Source: Bog-950 sp964615305 | Lineage (GTDB): Bacteria > Bacteroidota > Bacteroidia > Chitinophagales > LD1 | Length of the DNA: 64,000 bases | Assembly: GCA_964615305.1 (NCBI GenBank) | Contig: CAZTNA010000002.1 | Coordinates: forward strand, 62,001 to 126,000 | Reading direction: 5' to 3' | Part shown: positions 60,178 to 64,000 of the stretch, in pieces | How the letters are laid out: every line of letters starts with the position of its first letter | Numbering within the stretch: position 1 is the stretch's first letter | The notes under the pieces: generated by a model | Database searches by the model: none | The model's input: only the letters and a program-made list of their open reading frames with translations | Told to the model about the DNA's origin: nothing | Program-made: the position numbers and the translations under genes

Positions 60178-61764
60178 ATGAAACAACTCACAAAGTCTTA
60201 CAAACAGCAAAAAGTGGAAGGCAACTTCGATGCTATAGTTATTGGCTCGGGCATGGGTGGTATTGCCACCGCTGCGTTTATGGCCAAAGAAGGCAACAAA
60301 GTCTTAGTGCTGGAGCGGCATTATACTGCCGGTGGATTTACGCATGTATTTACTCGTAGCAAGTATGAATGGGATGTTGGAGTGCATTATATAGGAGATG
60401 TGCACCGCCCCAACACTGAGTTAAGCAAAATGTTTAACTACATCTCAGAGGGCAGAATGAGATGGGCCGAAATGGGCAGCCCCTACGATATTGCTTTTTA
60501 TGGTAACGATAGATATGAGTTTCCGGCAGGTACTGAGGAGTTTAAAACAAAAATGAAGTTGTATTTCCCGGAAGAAGAAAAAGCAATTGATCAATACGTA
60601 GAGTTGGTTTATGCCACACAAAAAAGCCAGCGGTGGTTTTTTGCAGAAAAACTTCTTCCCAACTGGATGAGTCTGCTATTTGGCGGTTTGCTGCGTAAAA
60701 ACGGATTAAAGGGAAATCTAACTACACAACAAGTTCTTCAAGGGCTTACTCATAACAAGAAACTGATAGCCGTGCTTACTTCGCAGTATGGCGACTATGG
60801 ACTTCCTCCCGGGCAAAGTAGCTTTTTAATGCATGCAGCTCTGGTTAAACATTATATGAAAGGCGCTTGCTACCCCGTAGGTGGTGCTCAGCAGATATAC
60901 GAATCGGTAGCTCCAACAATAATGAATGCAGGGGGCCAGGTATTTACCAACGCTGAAGTAAGCGAAGTAATAGTGCAAAACGGTAAAGCTACGGGTGTGC
61001 GCATGTATGATGGAAAAGAGTTTTTTGCCCCGGTGATAATTAGTGATGCAGGTATCTACAACACATATCGGCATTTATTGCCTGTTTCCGAAAAACAAAA
61101 GCTTGCAACTGAAACACTCCTAAACAAACTTGCCCCATCGGTTGGGCATGTGTGTTTGTATATTGGAATTAATGAGTCGAATGAAAGTCTTAAACTCGGT
61201 AAGTCTAACTACTGGATTTTTCCCGATAATTACGATCATGATAAAAATATACAAGACTATGTAAACAACCCTGACGCGCCATTGCCGGTAGTTTATATTT
61301 CTTTTCCTAGCAGCAAAGATCCGGATTGGGACAACCGCTATGCAGGAAAAACCACCATTGAAATTGTTACACTATCGCCTTTTAGCTGGTACGAAAAGTG
61401 GAAAGATGAGCGCTGGATGAAACGCGGAGAAGACTATAATGCCTTTAAGGAAAAACTTTCACAAAGACTGCTCGAAGAACTTTACAAGAAACACCCCGAA
61501 CTTAAAGGAAAGATAGACTACTACGAGTTATCTACACCTCTAAGTACTGCACATTTTGCCAATTACGAATACGGTGAAATTTATGGTATAGATCACACTA
61601 CTCAGCGTTTCGAACAAAAATTTCTTCGATCTAGAACACCTGTTAAAAACTTGTTTCTTACCGGGCAAGATATAGTAAGTTGCGGGGTAGGGGGGGCTCT
61701 TTTCAGTGGATTGATTACCGCCAGCGCAGTTACAGGTAAAAACCTCTTGAATAGGTTGAAATAA
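60178..61764 (+). CDS. FAD-dependent phytoene desaturase/retinol saturase-like oxidoreductase
   Basis: 528 residues. The N-terminal dinucleotide fold is DAIVIGSGMGGIATAAFMAKEGNKVLVLERHYTAGGFTH, which is the CrtI/RetSat amine-oxidase-like signature (residues 19-57). The C-terminal FAD motif LFLTGQDIVSCGVGGALFSGLITA is also present. The length and NW/MSL segments place it in the all-trans-retinol 13,14-reductase/phytoene desaturase group, acting on isoprenoid or carotenoid-like double bonds. The substrate is not certain, since no crt genes are nearby. It follows the HAD gene after 9 bp and ends at a terminator. Confidence 0.9.
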   Translation: MKQLTKSYKQQKVEGNFDAIVIGSGMGGIATAAFMAKEGNKVLVLERHYTAGGFTHVFTRSKYEWDVGVHYIGDVHRPNTELSKMFNYISEGRMRWAEMGSPYDIAFYGNDRYEFPAGTEEFKTKMKLYFPEEEKAIDQYVELVYATQKSQRWFFAEKLLPNWMSLLFGGLLRKNGLKGNLTTQQVLQGLTHNKKLIAVLTSQYGDYGLPPGQSSFLMHAALVKHYMKGACYPVGGAQQIYESVAPTIMNAGGQVFTNAEVSEVIVQNGKATGVRMYDGKEFFAPVIISDAGIYNTYRHLLPVSEKQKLATETLLNKLAPSVGHVCLYIGINESNESLKLGKSNYWIFPDNYDHDKNIQDYVNNPDAPLPVVYISFPSSKDPDWDNRYAGKTTIEIVTLSPFSWYEKWKDERWMKRGEDYNAFKEKLSQRLLEELYKKHPELKGKIDYYELSTPLSTAHFANYEYGEIYGIDHTTQRFEQKFLRSRTPVKNLFLTGQDIVSCGVGGALFSGLITASAVTGKNLLNRLK

Positions 61765-61783
61765 ACTATCTGTTACCACAAAC

Positions 61784-61815
61784 AAAAAAGCGAACCTTAC
61801 GGGGCTCGCTTTTTT
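61784..61815. terminator. Rho-independent terminator, probably bidirectional
   Basis: AAAAAAGCGA (61784-61793) pairs with TCGCTTTTTT (61806-61815) over a 12-nt loop. A and T runs at the two ends mean it can serve the forward oxidoreductase gene and the reverse secreted-protein gene. Confidence 0.85.
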
Positions 61816-61840
61816 GTAGCTTGTTCGTTGTATCTCTGTT

Positions 61841-62671
61841 TTACTTGGCTGCTTTTACAGTAGCCAAAGGAAGTGTTGTTTCTTCACCTGATGTGTTGAT
61901 TGCTTTTACACGGTAGTAGGTAAGGTTGTTGTCAACCTTATTGTCTGTATAAGTCATGTTTGCGCCATTCGTATTGTTCGACAACATTTCTACCAGAGTA
62001 AAGTTTTTGCCATCGTTACTTTTTTCAATAGAAAAAGCGGCTACGTTCATTTTAGTGGGGTTAGTTACACTCAACACCACCTCATTTGCTTTTACAGTAG
62101 CATCTAGGTTTAAATCAGAAGCAGAAGCATTTTGGCTTTCAATAATGTTTCCGTAGAACACTCTTACATCGTTGCCAAACTTAGCTGATGGTGAAGATGA
62201 AATGTTATTGTTTACGAAATAAGCCCCCCCGTTACCGGCTGCGTTACCACCAAAGTTATCGAAGTTATTGCCGGCCACCATGTTGTTGTTGTTTTCAATG
62301 TTGCTTTGGTTAGTAATATCCATCATAGCTTCCAATATCATGTTGTTATTAATGGTACCTGCATTTACAATCCTTTTTACTACCGTATTGCCATTGTTTA
62401 CAAACTTGCCTGATTTTGCCACCACAAGGTCTTTGTTTCCTACAATACCGGCTCCTTTCTCAACTTTCAGTGTACCTTCAACAACAATTGAGGTATTCAT
62501 TGTTACCTGACCGGTAATTATAACCTCATCTTCGGCTTTAATAGTAGAACCAATGTATTCACCTCCCCATACAGCGGCATCGTTCCATTTACCGGAACCT
62601 ACAGTATATGTCTTAGCGTTTGCTGCTGCAAGAGTGAAGATGGCTGCGAGGGTGATGTAAATTTTTTTCAT
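61841..62671 (-). CDS. Secreted Asn-rich protein with N-terminal beta-solenoid and Fn3-like C-terminus
   Basis: 276 residues. The signal peptide (MKKIYITLAAIFTLAAANA) is followed by a repetitive beta region (KAEDEVIITGQVTMNTSIVV; GTLKVEKGAGIVGNKDLVV; SGKFVNNGNTVVKRIVNAG), like a short right-handed beta-helix. An Asn/Gly-rich stretch follows (NNNMVAGNNFDNFGGNAAGN). The C-terminal ~75 residues (VVLSVTNPTKMNVAAFSIEK; YYRVKAINTSGEETTLP) resemble a fibronectin-type fold. There is no T9SS C-terminal domain that I can see, so secretion by that system is not supported. Function unknown. It is alone between a terminator and bioB. Confidence 0.8.
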   Translation of the reverse strand: MKKIYITLAAIFTLAAANAKTYTVGSGKWNDAAVWGGEYIGSTIKAEDEVIITGQVTMNTSIVVEGTLKVEKGAGIVGNKDLVVAKSGKFVNNGNTVVKRIVNAGTINNNMILEAMMDITNQSNIENNNNMVAGNNFDNFGGNAAGNGGAYFVNNNISSSPSAKFGNDVRVFYGNIIESQNASASDLNLDATVKANEVVLSVTNPTKMNVAAFSIEKSNDGKNFTLVEMLSNNTNGANMTYTDNKVDNNLTYYRVKAINTSGEETTLPLATVKAAK

Positions 62672-62882
62672 TTTTTGTACTATTATGTATCTGTTTACGG
62701 CACCATCTTTAAAAAGGTTACAAAAACTGCGATGCTTTACTAGTAAAGCTCATAAGTGCCTGATTATTAGACACAAATACTTTGAATCAAAGTTGCAAAC
62801 CTAAGATGAAGGCTACGTGAAGATATGTAGCTACTGAAGTAGGAATGAATGTACAAACCCAAAATTAATTCCTCTGCACTTT

Positions 62883-62890
62883 TATATTTG
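62883..62890 (+). promoter_or_regulatory. -7 box of the biotin genes
   Basis: TATATTTG is an exact TAnnTTTG match 38 bp before the bioB start. No convincing TTTG -33 was seen 19-21 bp upstream. I see no BirA-type operator. Confidence 0.45.
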
Positions 62891-62927
62891 TCCGATTCTC
62901 TAAATCACCCTTATTTAAATCATACTT

Positions 62928-63911
62928 ATGGTTAAAAACAACTGGACAATTGACGAAATACGAGAAATATATTTTTCGCCCTTAGTAGAACTTATGCTTC
63001 GGGCTTCTCAAATTCACAAAGAGTATCAACCGGTAGGTGAGGTTCAGGTTTGCACCCTGCTTTCAGTAAAAACGGGTGGTTGCTCTGAGGATTGTGCTTA
63101 TTGTCCCCAAGCAGCACGTTACGACACCGGTATAGATGCCCATAAGTTAATGAAGTATGAGGAAGTAATAGAAAAAGCGCTCGATGCTAAAAATGGCGGA
63201 TCTACACGTTTCTGTATGGGTGCAGCCTGGCGGAACGTTAGAGACAATACAGATTTTGATAATGTAATAGATATGGTGAAAGGTGTAAATGCACTTGGTT
63301 TAGAGGTGTGCTGCACCTTAGGCATGTTAACCGAACAACAAGCACAGCGACTTAAACAAGCCGGCTTGTATGCTTACAACCATAATCTTGACACTAGCGA
63401 TGAGCACTACAGTGAAATAATATCAACCCGAACTTATAAAGACCGTCTTGAAACTATTGACAACGTAGAAAAAGCAGGCCTTAGCGTGTGCTGCGGTGGA
63501 ATTATTGGATTGGGCGAAACGGATGATGACAGAATCAAGTTGTTGCATACTCTTGCTACCAGAGTTCAACATCCTGAAAGTGTTCCTGTTAACGCATTAG
63601 TGAGTGTAAAAGGTACTCCATTGGAAGGCAAAGAGAGGGTGCAGGTATGGGAAATGATACGCATGGTAGCTACGGCAAGAATACTTATGCCCAAGGCAAT
63701 GGTGCGGTTAAGTGCCGGTCGAAATGAGATGAGTTGTGAGCAACAAGCACTTTGCTTTTTGGCTGGGGCAAACTCTATTTTTTCGGGCGAAAAACTTTTA
63801 ACCACTCCCAACCCGGGAGTTATGGCAGACCGTGAAATGTTTGAATTGTTAGGTCTGAAACCTCGCGAATCATTTAAACAGGAGAAAGAGAATCTTACCT
63901 CCGTTGTTTAA
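62928..63911 (+). CDS. bioB: Biotin synthase
   Basis: 327 residues, radical SAM enzyme that inserts sulfur into dethiobiotin. The 4Fe-4S-binding motif is GGCSEDCAYCPQAARY, with Cys52, Cys56 and Cys59. The 2Fe-2S ligands include Cys in RFCMGAAWR and CCTLG, and Arg in MVRLSAGRNEM. The ending SIFSGEKLLTTPNPGVMADREMFELLGL is conserved. Length is normal. Its own product is needed by pyruvate carboxylase in this window. A second biotin gene begins 24 bp downstream, so this is an operon. Confidence 0.97.
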   Translation: MVKNNWTIDEIREIYFSPLVELMLRASQIHKEYQPVGEVQVCTLLSVKTGGCSEDCAYCPQAARYDTGIDAHKLMKYEEVIEKALDAKNGGSTRFCMGAAWRNVRDNTDFDNVIDMVKGVNALGLEVCCTLGMLTEQQAQRLKQAGLYAYNHNLDTSDEHYSEIISTRTYKDRLETIDNVEKAGLSVCCGGIIGLGETDDDRIKLLHTLATRVQHPESVPVNALVSVKGTPLEGKERVQVWEMIRMVATARILMPKAMVRLSAGRNEMSCEQQALCFLAGANSIFSGEKLLTTPNPGVMADREMFELLGLKPRESFKQEKENLTSVV

Positions 63912-63935
63912 TCAGCTATCTTGTTTCAGTAAAAC

Positions 63936-64000
63936 ATGAGTAACTCAATTGATAGATATATACTTTCAAAACTTAATAGCCGGAAAGAACAGAATAACTA
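63936..64000 (+). CDS. Start of a probable 8-amino-7-oxononanoate synthase (bioF), partial
   Basis: ATG 63936 begins MSNSIDRYILSKLNSRKEQN, then runs off the window. The RYIL...LNSRKEQN pattern is like the N-terminus of BioF/KBL-type alpha-oxoamine synthases, and bioF commonly follows bioB. Only about 21 residues are visible, so the assignment rests mostly on context. Confidence 0.5.
   Translation, partial: MSNSIDRYILSKLNSRKEQNN

Overview
The window comes from a member of the Bacteroidota (Bacteroidetes), probably an aerobic, biotin-making, non-fermentative one from the Chitinophagia/Sphingobacteriia/Saprospiria side. I cannot place it more exactly. The signs are gliding-motility-associated C-terminal domains (type IX secretion, T9SS), a giant SprB-type repeat protein, a TonB-dependent receptor with a carboxypeptidase-regulatory-like N-terminus, a PorV/PorQ-family barrel, several TAnnTTTG-type -7 boxes, few purine-rich ribosome binding sites and an AT-rich base composition. 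No rRNA, tRNA, IS element, prophage or CRISPR array was seen.

Layout. 1-3.6 kb: a partial membrane protein, dnaB (a DnaA-box-like site lies upstream), ogt and prmC. 3.7-8.3 kb: an outer-membrane barrel candidate followed by nuoM-nuoN, detached from the rest of complex I. 8.3-11.4 kb: a LytTR response regulator and a soluble TPR histidine kinase, divergent from a small lipoprotein. 11.4-13.6 kb: an accessory pocket with three tiny ORFs, a gene broken by a stop and a frameshift, and a 42-bp tandem-repeat array. 13.7-23.0 kb: a three-gene surface locus (TonB receptor, 1,422-residue secreted protein, PorV-like barrel). 23.1-36.8 kb: housekeeping genes (greA, HIT, acylphosphatase, riboflavin synthase, ccmE-ccmF, deoxynucleoside kinase, trpS, gatC, an ABC ATPase, a cobalamin adenosyltransferase, DinB, DUF885) with one T9SS surface protein among them. 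36.9-43.2 kb: pyruvate carboxylase, small membrane proteins, and a UbiA-like/SGNH pair. 43.3-55.9 kb: two large surface proteins, a 2,752-residue SprB-repeat adhesin and a 1,274-residue tail-fibre/C1q-like protein. 55.9-56.7 kb: a second 42-bp array and a gene remnant. 56.7-64 kb: a membrane cytochrome c, a MacB-type permease, an ErpA/IscA protein, methylmalonyl-CoA epimerase, a HAD nucleotidase, a CrtI-like oxidoreductase, a secreted protein, bioB and the start of a probable bioF.

How genes fit together. The T9SS cargo (17.5, 24.4 and 43.3 kb) and the PorV-like barrel (21.9 kb) belong to surface display. ccmE, ccmF, the membrane cytochrome c and nuoMN belong to respiration. Pyruvate carboxylase, bioB/bioF, methylmalonyl-CoA epimerase and the cobalamin adenosyltransferase suggest carboxylation and propionate metabolism that depend on biotin and B12.

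The most unusual signal is a pair of intergenic arrays, unrelated in sequence, at 12.9-13.2 and 56.1-56.4 kb. Both have an exact 42-bp period (four helical turns) and carry a palindrome at the same phase in each unit. In the second array two palindromes alternate every 21 bp. This looks like a phased array of protein-binding sites rather than coding sequence.
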